NCBI GenBank assembly: GCA_944326385.1
Contig: CALVDT010000005.1
Coordinates: forward strand, 1-64,000
Direction: 5' to 3'
Length of the DNA stretch: 64,000 nt
From: an uncultured Bacteroidales bacterium
GTDB taxonomy: Bacteria > Bacteroidota > Bacteroidia > Bacteroidales > UBA932
Below the pieces are notes generated by a model that worked only from the letters and a program-made list of their open reading frames with translations, was not told the DNA's origin and ran no database searches. Position 1 is the stretch's first letter. Every line of letters starts with the position of its first letter. Shown piece after piece: positions 36,098 through 45,498 of the stretch. The position numbers were made by a program, and so were the translations under genes.

Positions 36098-36754
36098 ATG
36101 ACCGATACAATGAAAAGCTTGAAGATACCCTACATCCCGGAACTGGAAAAGGCCGGATTTGCAGAAATGGACAGGATAATGGAGACAAATGCCGCAAAGG
36201 CATACATCGACACCGTCGACTGGCCGGACGAATATCCTTACATGCCGGACGCATCCTTCTCCATCGCCCGCAGCGACACCCATATCATCATAATGTACAG
36301 AGTCAGAGGCATTGACCTCAGGGCAAAGGCAATGGAGGACAACGGTCATGTCTGGGAAGACAGCTGCTGCGAATTCTTCGTGGCAGACCCTGAAGACGGC
36401 ACCTACTACAATTTCGAGATGAACTGCATCGGCACCCTGCTTGCCGCCAAAAGGAAAAGCAGGGAAGATTCCGCATTCCTGCCTGAAGAAAAACGGGCAC
36501 AGATCATCCGTCACACATCGCTCGAGAAAAAGGAATATGACATCAGCGGGGAAATCTTCTGCTGGCAGAGCGCCATCTGCATTCCATTCAGCATCATAGG
36601 GATAGACGGAAGAAATCTTCCTGCGAAAATCAGGGCGAACTTCTACAAATGCGCCGACGGATCAGCCCACCCTCATTTTGTCAGCTGGAACCCGGTCAGG
36701 ACACCTGCACCTGATTTCCACAGGCCGGAATTCTTCGGGGAACTCGAATTCTGA
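36098..36754 (+). CDS. CBM9-like carbohydrate-binding-fold protein
   Basis: A 218-residue protein with a beta-sandwich resembling family 9 carbohydrate-binding/DOMON-type modules: DASFSIARSDTHIIIMYRVRG, then WEDSCCEFFVADPEDGTYYNFEMNC, and the end VSWNPVRTPAPDFHRPEFFGEL. No signal peptide is visible, so unlike most CBM9 proteins it may be cytoplasmic. Its place before a sugar-kinase-like gene (65 bp gap) suggests a sugar-related function, but none can be assigned. The ATG at 36110 is an alternative start. Confidence 0.8.
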   Translation: MTDTMKSLKIPYIPELEKAGFAEMDRIMETNAAKAYIDTVDWPDEYPYMPDASFSIARSDTHIIIMYRVRGIDLRAKAMEDNGHVWEDSCCEFFVADPEDGTYYNFEMNCIGTLLAAKRKSREDSAFLPEEKRAQIIRHTSLEKKEYDISGEIFCWQSAICIPFSIIGIDGRNLPAKIRANFYKCADGSAHPHFVSWNPVRTPAPDFHRPEFFGELEF

Positions 36755-36819
36755 ACACGGGAAAGACCAAAGAAAACAAGAGAAGACACGGGAAAACAAG
36801 ATTAATAACACATAATATC

Positions 36820-37956
36820 ATGGACTATACACCTGAAGAAATGCTCGCCATCGCGCAGAAATTCGACACCACAGGAACAATCAATGAAATCAAGCCTCTC
36901 GGCCCGGGCTTCATAAACGACACATTCATAGTGAAGACTGAAGGAGAAGGTGACAGGAAATATATCCTTCAAAGGAAAAACCATCTCATCTTTCCTGACG
37001 TTCCGGGAATGATGAAAAACATAGAACTCGTGACCGGACATATCCGCAGGAAAGTCATTGCCGAAGGAGGCGACCCGCTCAGGGAAGTTCTGACAGTCAC
37101 GGAAAGGAAACCCGGGACCATGACGGAAGACGAGAAGAAAGACCCGGCAGGACACCTCTATTTCAAGGATGCAAACGGGAACTTCTGGGCCATGTGCATA
37201 TTCATTGAAGGCTCGGTAACATACGAAAAGGCCGATACGCCCGAACTCTGCTACAAGGGAGGGCAAGGCATAGGGAAATTCCAGGCCCGGCTGTCGGACT
37301 TCACCACACCTCTGAACGAGACCATAAAAGGATTCCACAACATCAGATGGAGGTTCACCCAGTGGGAGGAGACACTGAAGCGCGACGCGGCAGGCAGAGT
37401 CAAGGACCTTGCCGAAGAAATCAGCTGGATAGAAAGCAGAAAAGACGAAATGCTGGACTTCTGGAAGAAGGTGGAAGACGGGACCATACCTACGAGAGTC
37501 ACCCACAACGACACGAAAATCAGCAACATACTCTTCGACCAGAAAGGCGATGTCCTCTGTGTCATCGATCTGGACACCTGCATGAGCAGCACTTCCCTGA
37601 ACGATTTCGGGGACGCCATCAGATCATACACGAACACCGGAGCGGAGGATGACAAAAACCTGGACAATGTCAGCATGTCCCTCGAAATGTTCGACGCCTA
37701 CACCCGTGGCTACATGTCCATGCGGAAAGGCAACCTGACTGCGGCTGAAATAGAGAATCTCGCCTTCTCAGCCAGATACATCACCTACGAACAGGTGCTC
37801 AGGTTCCTCATGGACTACATCGACGGCGACCGGTACTACAAGACTGCATATCCCGGACATAACCTTGTCAGGACACACGCGCAGTACAAGCTGCTCAGGA
37901 GTATCGAAGATCAATATGAGGCCATGAAGGCCACAGTCATGAAATATGCAGAATAA
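36820..37956 (+). CDS. Phosphotransferase of the APH fold, similar to N-acetylhexosamine 1-kinase
   Basis: A 378-residue cytoplasmic kinase-fold protein. The N-terminal loop GPGFINDTF (29-37) suits ATP binding, the catalytic loop is HNDTKISNILFD (229-240, D231 as base) and the metal site is VIDLDT (D250/D252). Wording of the catalytic loop and length are like N-acetylhexosamine 1-kinase (NahK), which phosphorylates GlcNAc/GalNAc at C1; choline and aminoglycoside kinases share the fold. If it accepts GlcNAc it could continue the pathway from the AGE epimerase made by the sialic acid operon. That link is speculative. Confidence 0.82.
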   Translation: MDYTPEEMLAIAQKFDTTGTINEIKPLGPGFINDTFIVKTEGEGDRKYILQRKNHLIFPDVPGMMKNIELVTGHIRRKVIAEGGDPLREVLTVTERKPGTMTEDEKKDPAGHLYFKDANGNFWAMCIFIEGSVTYEKADTPELCYKGGQGIGKFQARLSDFTTPLNETIKGFHNIRWRFTQWEETLKRDAAGRVKDLAEEISWIESRKDEMLDFWKKVEDGTIPTRVTHNDTKISNILFDQKGDVLCVIDLDTCMSSTSLNDFGDAIRSYTNTGAEDDKNLDNVSMSLEMFDAYTRGYMSMRKGNLTAAEIENLAFSARYITYEQVLRFLMDYIDGDRYYKTAYPGHNLVRTHAQYKLLRSIEDQYEAMKATVMKYAE

Positions 37957-38359
37957 ATCCCGCATCACAGTCAGGATAATCTTGATTCTGTACCTTCTGG
38001 GCTTATGCTTCTGCTGCTTCTGGGATTTCAGGGGCAGCGTTGACATGAGCAGGGATCTGTTCGGTCTGCCGGCGGACAAAGTGACACACTTCCTGATGTT
38101 CTTTCCGTTTCCGGTGATCACATACCTGTCATTCCCGAAATTCAGCGACACACCGCTCGGATTCCTCAGATTCAGCATCATTACCCTCATTGTGGGAATC
38201 GTCACAGGTGCGGCCACGGAGCTGGTCCAGGGATGGAGCGGATACAGGAGCTGCGACAAGATGGACCTTCTTGCCGACTGCTGCGGACTCGCCTCGTCCA
38301 CACTGATGGTGCAGTTCCATGAGGCCTTCATCAGAAAAAGGAGAAAGACATCCAGATGA
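37946..38359 (+). CDS. VanZ-like membrane protein
   Basis: A 137-residue integral membrane protein with about four hydrophobic helices and the VanZ-family pattern: DKVTHFLMFF in the middle and a final GAATELVQGW...DKMDLLADCCG. The conserved His (H98-type in DKxxHF) and E/Q/D residues are present. Function of these small proteins is unclear; some affect teicoplanin resistance. The start ATG overlaps the kinase gene by 11 bp and the stop overlaps the next gene by ATGA, so it is part of one translational chain. Confidence 0.85.
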   Translation: MQNKSRITVRIILILYLLGLCFCCFWDFRGSVDMSRDLFGLPADKVTHFLMFFPFPVITYLSFPKFSDTPLGFLRFSIITLIVGIVTGAATELVQGWSGYRSCDKMDLLADCCGLASSTLMVQFHEAFIRKRRKTSR

Positions 38360-41300
38360 CAAGACTCATTATCCTGATTGCAGCAGTGTTCTGTACTGCC
38401 GTTCCGGCATTCTCACGGGACAACAAGACATGCGAAGAATTCGTCCGGGTCTGCAAGGAGCTGGACTCCCTCCTGACGTTGAGAACCACAGTGGAAAGCG
38501 AACTGGAGCTCAATGCCGTAATGAAACGCGGCAACCAGCTGGACTTCTACTTCACCAGTTCCCTTAGCGATCTCCCATGGTCGGGAAATGATGCCGCATG
38601 GTTCCGCCGCGAACTGGAGAAAAGGCTGCCGGACCAATACAGGCGCTACAGGATAGGAAGGATCAGCAGCAGAGGCGAGAAAATCGAAGACCTTGTCACA
38701 GGCAGCCTCGTATATGACGGAAAGCCCTGGAACTCCGGCTACAGGATGAAGAATCCCCCGGCACGGGAAAAGACTGTCGTGGAGAGGAATGACGGACTTC
38801 ATTTCAGCAAAGGCCTGGAAGGAAGGCATATAGCCCTCTGGCAAAGTCACGGGCTCTATTATGAGCAAAGTCAGGGCAGATGGGAATGGCAGCGGCCATG
38901 CCTGTTCCAGACAGTGGAGGACCTCTTCACGCAAAGCTTCGTACTCCCCTTTCTGGTCCCTATGCTTGAAAATGCCGGTGCCTATGTCATGCTTCCACGG
39001 GAAAGGGACATACAGACCCATGAAATAATCATCGACAACGACCCCGGATTCAGGGAGATCGGCTCCGTCTCATGCAGCGACGCTGCGGCCGGCATACAGG
39101 AAAACCGTCTCAGACTTACCGGCAAATACATGGAGACCGGCAATTGGTCCGATGCCGGGACAGGCTTTGCCGATGCCAGAAAAGCATATACAGGCACTGA
39201 GAACCCGTTCACGATGGGAACCGCCCGCATGGCGGCATGTGTCCCTGAAGACGGAAAAGCAGAAGACGTTTCGGAAGCGGTATGGATACCTGAAATACCG
39301 GAGCGCGGCGAATATGCCGTCTACGTCTCATATACCACATTGCCGAACAGCACCGATGCCGCCCACTACACCGTACACCACCTCGGTGGAATCACGGAAT
39401 TCCATGTCAACCAGCGGATGGGAGGAGGCACATGGATCTACCTCGGCACTTTTGAGTTTGCCGAAGGTGAGGAAGGCTACGTGACACTCGACAATACGGC
39501 AAGGGATTCCAGATCCGGCAGGAAAACGGCAGTCACCGCCGATGCAGTGAAGATCGGCGGCGGATACGGGAATATCGCCAGAAGCATCGAAGGCGACAGC
39601 ACCTCCATCGCGGAAATATCCGGAATGCCGCGATTCACAGAAGGGGCAAGATACTGGCTCCAATGGGCCGGCATCGACTCCACCATATTCAGCCAGAATG
39701 AGCGGAAGGATGACTACAAGGATGATTTCATGTCCCGCGGAGACTGGGTGGCATATATGAGCGGCGGCTCCCGTGTAAACCCTGATGCGGAAGGCAAGTC
39801 CATTCCCTTCGATCTGGCCTTTGCCCTCCACTCCGATGCAGGCACCACCCCGAACGACTCCACAATCGGCACCCTTGCCATATACACCCTGAAATCGGAA
39901 GGACGGCGCAGACTCCCCTCGGGCGAGGACAGGAAGACAAGCCGGGAATTCGCCGCCATGGTCCAGAACCAGATAGTAAACGACATAAGGACGGACATCG
40001 ACCCTGAATGGAACAGAAGGTACATCTGGGACAGAGGATACAGGGAATCACGCACCCCCACATGCCCTTCCATGCTCTGCGAACTGCTTTCGCACCAGAA
40101 CTTCGCTGACATGAAACTCGGTCTGGACCCGGCATTCAAATTCACGGTATCCAGAGCCATATACAAAGGAATGCTCAAATACCTCAGCGGAAGATACGGA
40201 ACGGCATACACGGTGCAGCCTTTGCCGGTGAACTCATTCGCCGTGGGATTTTCTGAAGGAAAGATAAGGCTCTCCTGGAAAGCTGAGGCAGACCCTGCGG
40301 AACCTACTGCAGTCCCGGAATCCTTCATCCTTTACACCAGGACAGACGACGGGGCGTTCGACGGAGGGAAAGTCATAAAGGCGGTAAAGGAGCAAGACGG
40401 GACTTTCTCATATTTGGCGGACTTCGAGCCGGGCCACATGTACAGTTTCAGAATAGAAGCCTGCAACTCGGGAGGCAAGAGTTTCCCGTCCGAGACATTG
40501 AGTGCCGGGATTCCTTCCATGGCAGAGGAGCGGGACTCCATGACCGACAGCTGCATCCTTGTAGTCAACAATTTCACGAGAATATCTGCCCCGGCGTGGT
40601 TCGATTACCCTGAATACGCAGGCTTCGACAGCAGACTCGACAGCGGGGTACCGTACATCCGTGAAACAGCGTTCACCGGGCTGATGTACCAGAACCGGAG
40701 AGGGCTTCCATGGCTCGACGATGACTGTCCGGGCTTCGGTGCATCATACAACGATTACGCAGGATCGGTCATAGCAGGCAACACATTCGACTACCCTGCC
40801 GTCCACGGGAAAGCCATAATGGAAGCCGGATACCCGTTCTGCTCGACCAGCGCAGACGCCTTCTGCAATGACACCTCCGCAGCCGGAGCATACTGGTGCA
40901 TGGACCTCATCTGCGGCAAGCAGGTCACCGTAAAGGAAGGGAAACGTGCAAAGTTCACGGTGTTTCCTGAAAGGATGCAGGACGCCTTGACGGATTTCAC
41001 CTCCGCAGGAGGACATGTCCTTGTCTCGGGAGCGAATATCGGAACCGACATTTGGGACAGGATATATCCCGTATCCATTGACAGCACTGCACGGGAAAAA
41101 GCCATCGACTTCGCCGAAGACATTCTCGGATTCTCATACAGGACAAACTTCGCAGGCCGGACAGGGGAAGTCTCGGTAATTCCCGCCATTACAGCCATGC
41201 CGATGCTCACCCCGGGAGAGAAGATGCAATTCAACAACAAACCGGACAGACATATCTACAGCGTCGAAGCCCCGGACGGCATAGCCCCGTCAGGACCTCA

Positions 41301-41478
41301 AGGGACCGCCTTCCTCAGATATGAAGACACCAGGATCCCGGCTGCGGTAAGTTCCGATTTCGGGACATACCGGACAGTATGCATCGGCTTTCCGCTGGAG
41401 ATACTCCAGGAAAAGGACTCCATAGGGAAGCTCATCGGTGCCAGTATCGGTTTTTTCAGATCAAATACATGCAAATGA
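38356..41478 (+). CDS. Secreted Amidase_3-type N-acetylmuramoyl-L-alanine amidase with inserted golvesin-like domain
   Basis: A 1040-residue exported protein. The zinc amidase core is split: ALWQSHG (H165) and E188 come first, then a golvesin/xanthan-lyase-type beta-sandwich is inserted at about 265-402, and the core resumes with DLAFALHSDAG (H492) and MLCELLSHQNFADMK. A fibronectin-III-like domain follows, near residues 630-710, and then a long C-terminal region, about 740-1040, containing a nucleotide-like fold seen in related proteins (GGHVLVSGANIG). It should cleave the amide between MurNAc and the stem peptide. It overlaps the VanZ gene (ATGA) and the capA-like gene (ATGA). Homologues are often labelled xanthan lyase, which I consider wrong. 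Confidence 0.83.
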   Translation: MTRLIILIAAVFCTAVPAFSRDNKTCEEFVRVCKELDSLLTLRTTVESELELNAVMKRGNQLDFYFTSSLSDLPWSGNDAAWFRRELEKRLPDQYRRYRIGRISSRGEKIEDLVTGSLVYDGKPWNSGYRMKNPPAREKTVVERNDGLHFSKGLEGRHIALWQSHGLYYEQSQGRWEWQRPCLFQTVEDLFTQSFVLPFLVPMLENAGAYVMLPRERDIQTHEIIIDNDPGFREIGSVSCSDAAAGIQENRLRLTGKYMETGNWSDAGTGFADARKAYTGTENPFTMGTARMAACVPEDGKAEDVSEAVWIPEIPERGEYAVYVSYTTLPNSTDAAHYTVHHLGGITEFHVNQRMGGGTWIYLGTFEFAEGEEGYVTLDNTARDSRSGRKTAVTADAVKIGGGYGNIARSIEGDSTSIAEISGMPRFTEGARYWLQWAGIDSTIFSQNERKDDYKDDFMSRGDWVAYMSGGSRVNPDAEGKSIPFDLAFALHSDAGTTPNDSTIGTLAIYTLKSEGRRRLPSGEDRKTSREFAAMVQNQIVNDIRTDIDPEWNRRYIWDRGYRESRTPTCPSMLCELLSHQNFADMKLGLDPAFKFTVSRAIYKGMLKYLSGRYGTAYTVQPLPVNSFAVGFSEGKIRLSWKAEADPAEPTAVPESFILYTRTDDGAFDGGKVIKAVKEQDGTFSYLADFEPGHMYSFRIEACNSGGKSFPSETLSAGIPSMAEERDSMTDSCILVVNNFTRISAPAWFDYPEYAGFDSRLDSGVPYIRETAFTGLMYQNRRGLPWLDDDCPGFGASYNDYAGSVIAGNTFDYPAVHGKAIMEAGYPFCSTSADAFCNDTSAAGAYWCMDLICGKQVTVKEGKRAKFTVFPERMQDALTDFTSAGGHVLVSGANIGTDIWDRIYPVSIDSTAREKAIDFAEDILGFSYRTNFAGRTGEVSVIPAITAMPMLTPGEKMQFNNKPDRHIYSVEAPDGIAPSGPQGTAFLRYEDTRIPAAVSSDFGTYRTVCIGFPLEILQEKDSIGKLIGASIGFFRSNTCK

Positions 41479-42572
41479 CACTATTTTCACTGCTTGCCAT
41501 CGTTGCCTCACTTCATTCCACCGACAGTGTGCGCATCTCCATACCCTGGCCGGAACTGCTTCCGGAAGACGCCATTCCGCAGGAAAACAGCTTCACTGTC
41601 GCCCTGACAGGAGACATAATGATGGGCACGACCTTCCCTGAGGAAAGGCTTCCGGCAGATGACGGTGAGCACCTGTTCAGGGACTGCCGCAAACTGCTGG
41701 CCGATGCCGACATTGCTGCAGGCAACCTTGAAGGAGTCCTCTGTGACGGAGGCGAAAGCACCAAGAAAGTCGTCGAAGGCAGAAGCTACGCCTTCCGGAT
41801 GCCGTCGAGATACGTCAGATGGCTGTCGGAAGCCGGGTACGACTTCATGTCGCTTGCGAACAACCATGCCCGCGACTTCGGGGAAGACGGGCTGGAATCC
41901 ACCATGTCGCTTCTGGACAGCGCCGGGATACAATACGCCGGCCTGCCGTCATGCAGATTTGCGGTAAAGGATGTCAGGGGCACAAGATTCGGATTCTGCG
42001 CCTTCGGACACAATTTCTACACCCTTGAACACACTGATACCGCATGCGTCAGGAAAATCGTCACTGAACTGCGGGACACCTGCGACATCCTGATAGTCTC
42101 CTTCCATGGCGGAGCCGAAGGCGCATCCATGTCGCACCTCCCCTGCGGGCCTGAAACTTATCTCGGAGAAGACAGGGGCAATCTCAGGGAACTCGCCCAC
42201 CTGTGCGTTGACCTCGGGGCAGATATCGTATTCGGGCACGGACCGCACGTGACACGCGCAGTGGAACTGTACAAGGACAGGCTGATAGCCTACAGTCTCG
42301 GGAATTTCTGCACCCCGTTCGGAGTCAATGTCAGCGGAGTGAACGGCTATGCTCCCCTTCTTGAAGCGGTAATATCCCGTGACGGCAGATTCAGAACCGG
42401 GAAAATCCACTCCTTCATACAGACAAGCGGCACCGGTCCGCGCACCGACCCGTATAATACGGCAGCCCGGCACATCGGCACACTTTCCATAACCGACATA
42501 CCGGGCTCACCGCTCGAAGTGCTTCCCGACGGAAGCTTATTCATTGCTGCGGACTGCAACGGAAACCCGTGA
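41475..42572 (+). CDS. CapA/PgsA-family metallophosphatase-like exported protein
   Basis: A 365-residue protein with a short signal peptide and the CapA-type calcineurin-like fold: VALTGDIMMG, AAGNLEG, SLANNHARDFG, SFHGGAEG and FGHGPHVTR carry the metal ligands. Some CapA proteins support poly-gamma-glutamate capsule formation; here, behind a cell-wall amidase and with no PgsB/C, an envelope phosphatase or hydrolase role is likelier. The ATG at 41475 overlaps the amidase stop (ATGA); 41469 is possible. Its last 36 bp overlap the 3' end of the convergent FAD/GH130 gene. Confidence 0.87.
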   Translation: MTLFSLLAIVASLHSTDSVRISIPWPELLPEDAIPQENSFTVALTGDIMMGTTFPEERLPADDGEHLFRDCRKLLADADIAAGNLEGVLCDGGESTKKVVEGRSYAFRMPSRYVRWLSEAGYDFMSLANNHARDFGEDGLESTMSLLDSAGIQYAGLPSCRFAVKDVRGTRFGFCAFGHNFYTLEHTDTACVRKIVTELRDTCDILIVSFHGGAEGASMSHLPCGPETYLGEDRGNLRELAHLCVDLGADIVFGHGPHVTRAVELYKDRLIAYSLGNFCTPFGVNVSGVNGYAPLLEAVISRDGRFRTGKIHSFIQTSGTGPRTDPYNTAARHIGTLSITDIPGSPLEVLPDGSLFIAADCNGNP

Positions 42573-45479
42573 GTCGGCACAGCCATAGTAGAGGAACCAT
42601 TTCCCCTCATGATATACAAGACCCTCGACAAAGACTGTCCCTGCCGGATACTGTCCGCTCTTCTCGAAAGAAGCCTCCGGCACGAAGAACGGCTCATCGA
42701 GACGCCCTATAAGCTTGGTCGGATCATTCCTGTCGAAAAGCATCTGTCCGGCGCAATAGGAATTCGCGGTATATCTCCTGTCCCGGCCGACGCCTCCGCT
42801 GTTCTTTCCATTGTACATAAGCAATATCCCCTTGTCCGTAACCACAGCAGGCGGCCCGCATTCCGGAAAATCGCTGTCGAAAAAGCCCTTGCGCGGAAGC
42901 GCCAGCTTCAGCAGTCCGCCTTTCTCATCCAGCATAGGGGTCCAGTCAACCAGATTCTCTGAAGTGGCCACATTCACAAAACGCTCCCCCCAGTACATCC
43001 AGTATTTCCCGTCTATCTTCGCTATGACCTGCCTGCCGTCCTTGATTTCCGTGATGATGGAAGCCGATTTGCAGAACATGTCGTAAAAACGGCCGTCATA
43101 CGCCTCCTCGAAAGCAGGACCGTGCTTCTCCCACTTTTTCAGGTTTTTGGACGTAGCCACAGCCAGACGGGCGGTCTTTCTGTTCCACTGCGTGTAAAAC
43201 ATCACGTAAAGGCCGTCCTCAGTCACCGCGATACGCGGATCTTCGCATCCGCCCGGCCACTCGTGCTTCTTCTGGTCATCGTTGTCCGGGTAGAATACCG
43301 GTTTCCCCGACCTCTTGAAATGGATGCCGTCCCGGGATGACGCATACCCCAGACGGGAAGTGCGCTTGCCTATCCCTTCACCGTAATTATCCTCTGCCCT
43401 GTACAGCACGACGACACGGTCCTTGTACACGGTCGCACCTGGATTGAAAGTGTCGTTGCCTTCCCATGGCACCTTGATTCCCTGCACAGGACAGCGGAAC
43501 CTTGTCGTACTGTCCGGAGAGATTATCGGATTCACACCTTCAGGGCGGTTGAAGCCCGTCCATGCCCAGTCAGGGAAACTGTCATTCAGGTCATTCCCCT
43601 CAAGAGCCCTGAGCCACTGCCGGCGTGTCCCCCCGTCAGAGGTGATTTTCTTTCCCGAAAGCCGGCTCCAAAGCTCCGCTGTTTCCTTGTCCAAAGGCTT
43701 GTCCAATGCTGCGTTCCAGTCAGGGAAATACCCTTTCAACGCCAGAATCTGCACCTGTTCGAAATCCGGGTCAGACGGTTTCAAATCCTTGAAGTATATC
43801 AATGTAGCCCCGTTTTCAAGCAAAATCCTCTGCATCTCGCCTACGGATATGCTTCTGACGTCGCAGCCCTCATTTATAGCCAATGAGGCAGCCACGCCTG
43901 CAGCCTCGCCGAGAGCCATCCAGCAAGGCTCCATCCTCATGGTCGAAAATCCCACGTGGCTTCCGGATACAGGCACCGGAAATAAAAGATTGTCCACCTT
44001 TTTCGGCACCATAACCCCGTAAGGCACAGTATATACGGCCGAAGGATAGCTGAAAAATCCATCCAGATGCACCCTTCCCTCCTCGCGCTTGCGCACGGCA
44101 TGCGAATCGAGAGCATAATGGCTTGCGGTCACCGATTCGGCATTGACCGGAGGTCTCGATCCTTTGGAAACAGGCAGGACGTCATTTGCAGTAAAGAAAT
44201 AAGTTCCCTCCAAGCGGCGACCCTCACGGACATACACCTGACGAGGGAAATTGCCGTTGTCGGTATACTCGTCGGCTGCCAGACCGTACTGCCGGCATGC
44301 TTCGCGGAACTGAGGCGGAAGTGCTTCGTCATTCTGCGCAAACCAGAAAAGACCGAGGGTATAATCCCTGAGCCTCTGTGCGAATTTGTCGCGCCACTCC
44401 CAGTCCGCTGTCGGCCACGGCCAGTTCTCCTCAGGCAGATCCGTGGATATAAGGGCAAGATGCTGATTGTTGGCATCAGTCTTTTCATTCGGCAGATTCA
44501 CCATGTTCGTCACCTTCCACATTCCCCACGGGTCACCTGGAATCGCGGTACGGCCTCCTGCAAGAAGCCTCTGACGGTTAGCCTCCATCTGCTCCGGAGT
44601 GACTTTTTTGAAACGTATGTCCGCATTCCTTCCGGTATAGACATCCTCTATGAGGGAAACATACTCTTCCCGATTGTAGTTTTCAGGTTTCGGGACAGGC
44701 ACATAATTATCCTTGTCGGTCGTCAGGCACACCCTGTAATTGTAAGCCTGGATGGCATCGTCCCCTTCATAGGTGGAGCCTTCTTCGTCCGGGCCGTGCT
44801 TCCACCAGCGGTACACCTTTCCCGCACATGGCTCTGAGAATTCGGAAGCGGACTCCCTGCCCAGACGGAAAGGCACGCCGGCGGCTGCACCGAGATCACC
44901 TTCATAAGTGGCATCGATGAAAATGCGTCCGGTATACGTCTCCATATCCCCGTCAAGACGGTCGAGAATCCTTATGGAGACTATGCGCCCGTCCTTCATT
45001 TCCAGATTTTCAGCCGAAGAGTCGAACTGGCGCATGGTCCTGACTTCGATCCGGCCCGGACCGGCCTCTGAAATCATTTTCCAGAAATTCTCCTCGGCCA
45101 CGCCCGGCTCGAAATGATAGCCGTCGCTGCATTTCTTCACCTGCTCGGAATCCTGTCCGTACTCTGACACATAATGCTGTCTGTTCAGCTCTATGAACCG
45201 GCCGAAAAGGCCGGTAGTGGCACCTCTGGTGCCGATGTCCGTTGCACCGAGACCATTGGACGGAAGTCCGCCTATATGTCCCGACCTTTCCAGCAGGATG
45301 CAGTCCTTCCCTTCCCTGGCAGCGGAAACGGCTGCCATGATACCTCCTGGAGTACCGCCGACTATGACTACGTCATAATCCGGATTTCCGGCACTCTGCA
45401 CCTCTGCCCCTGTGGCACTCATATGCGGAACGGCCGAAAGGAAAAAGGCCGCTGCCAGAAACGTGATATTCTTTTTCAT
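42537..45479 (-). CDS. Fusion of an FAD-dependent oxidoreductase with a GH130-type glycosidase/phosphorylase domain
   Basis: A 980-residue exported protein (signal ending about SATGA). Residues 33-560 form an FAD_oxidored-family domain: dinucleotide motif VVIVGGTPGGIMAA, then LLERSGHIGG, RIFIDATYEGDLGAAAG and a C-terminal AAGVAASLAI. From about residue 679 a five-bladed GH130-like domain follows: NPGATVYKDRVVVLYRAEDN, SRLGYASSRDG and GCEDPRI with Asp747. GH130 enzymes act on beta-mannosides by phosphorolysis or hydrolysis; outside the cell hydrolysis would be expected. No frameshift or internal start splits the two parts. It is the third gene of the HTCS-GH2 transcript, so probably acts on the same glycan. 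Confidence 0.85.
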   Translation of the reverse strand: MKKNITFLAAAFFLSAVPHMSATGAEVQSAGNPDYDVVIVGGTPGGIMAAVSAAREGKDCILLERSGHIGGLPSNGLGATDIGTRGATTGLFGRFIELNRQHYVSEYGQDSEQVKKCSDGYHFEPGVAEENFWKMISEAGPGRIEVRTMRQFDSSAENLEMKDGRIVSIRILDRLDGDMETYTGRIFIDATYEGDLGAAAGVPFRLGRESASEFSEPCAGKVYRWWKHGPDEEGSTYEGDDAIQAYNYRVCLTTDKDNYVPVPKPENYNREEYVSLIEDVYTGRNADIRFKKVTPEQMEANRQRLLAGGRTAIPGDPWGMWKVTNMVNLPNEKTDANNQHLALISTDLPEENWPWPTADWEWRDKFAQRLRDYTLGLFWFAQNDEALPPQFREACRQYGLAADEYTDNGNFPRQVYVREGRRLEGTYFFTANDVLPVSKGSRPPVNAESVTASHYALDSHAVRKREEGRVHLDGFFSYPSAVYTVPYGVMVPKKVDNLLFPVPVSGSHVGFSTMRMEPCWMALGEAAGVAASLAINEGCDVRSISVGEMQRILLENGATLIYFKDLKPSDPDFEQVQILALKGYFPDWNAALDKPLDKETAELWSRLSGKKITSDGGTRRQWLRALEGNDLNDSFPDWAWTGFNRPEGVNPIISPDSTTRFRCPVQGIKVPWEGNDTFNPGATVYKDRVVVLYRAEDNYGEGIGKRTSRLGYASSRDGIHFKRSGKPVFYPDNDDQKKHEWPGGCEDPRIAVTEDGLYVMFYTQWNRKTARLAVATSKNLKKWEKHGPAFEEAYDGRFYDMFCKSASIITEIKDGRQVIAKIDGKYWMYWGERFVNVATSENLVDWTPMLDEKGGLLKLALPRKGFFDSDFPECGPPAVVTDKGILLMYNGKNSGGVGRDRRYTANSYCAGQMLFDRNDPTKLIGRLDEPFFVPEASFEKSGQYPAGTVFVEGLVYHEGKWFLYYGCADSRVSVAVRSNE

Positions 45480-45498
45480 GGTCTTGTGTTTCGTATGG

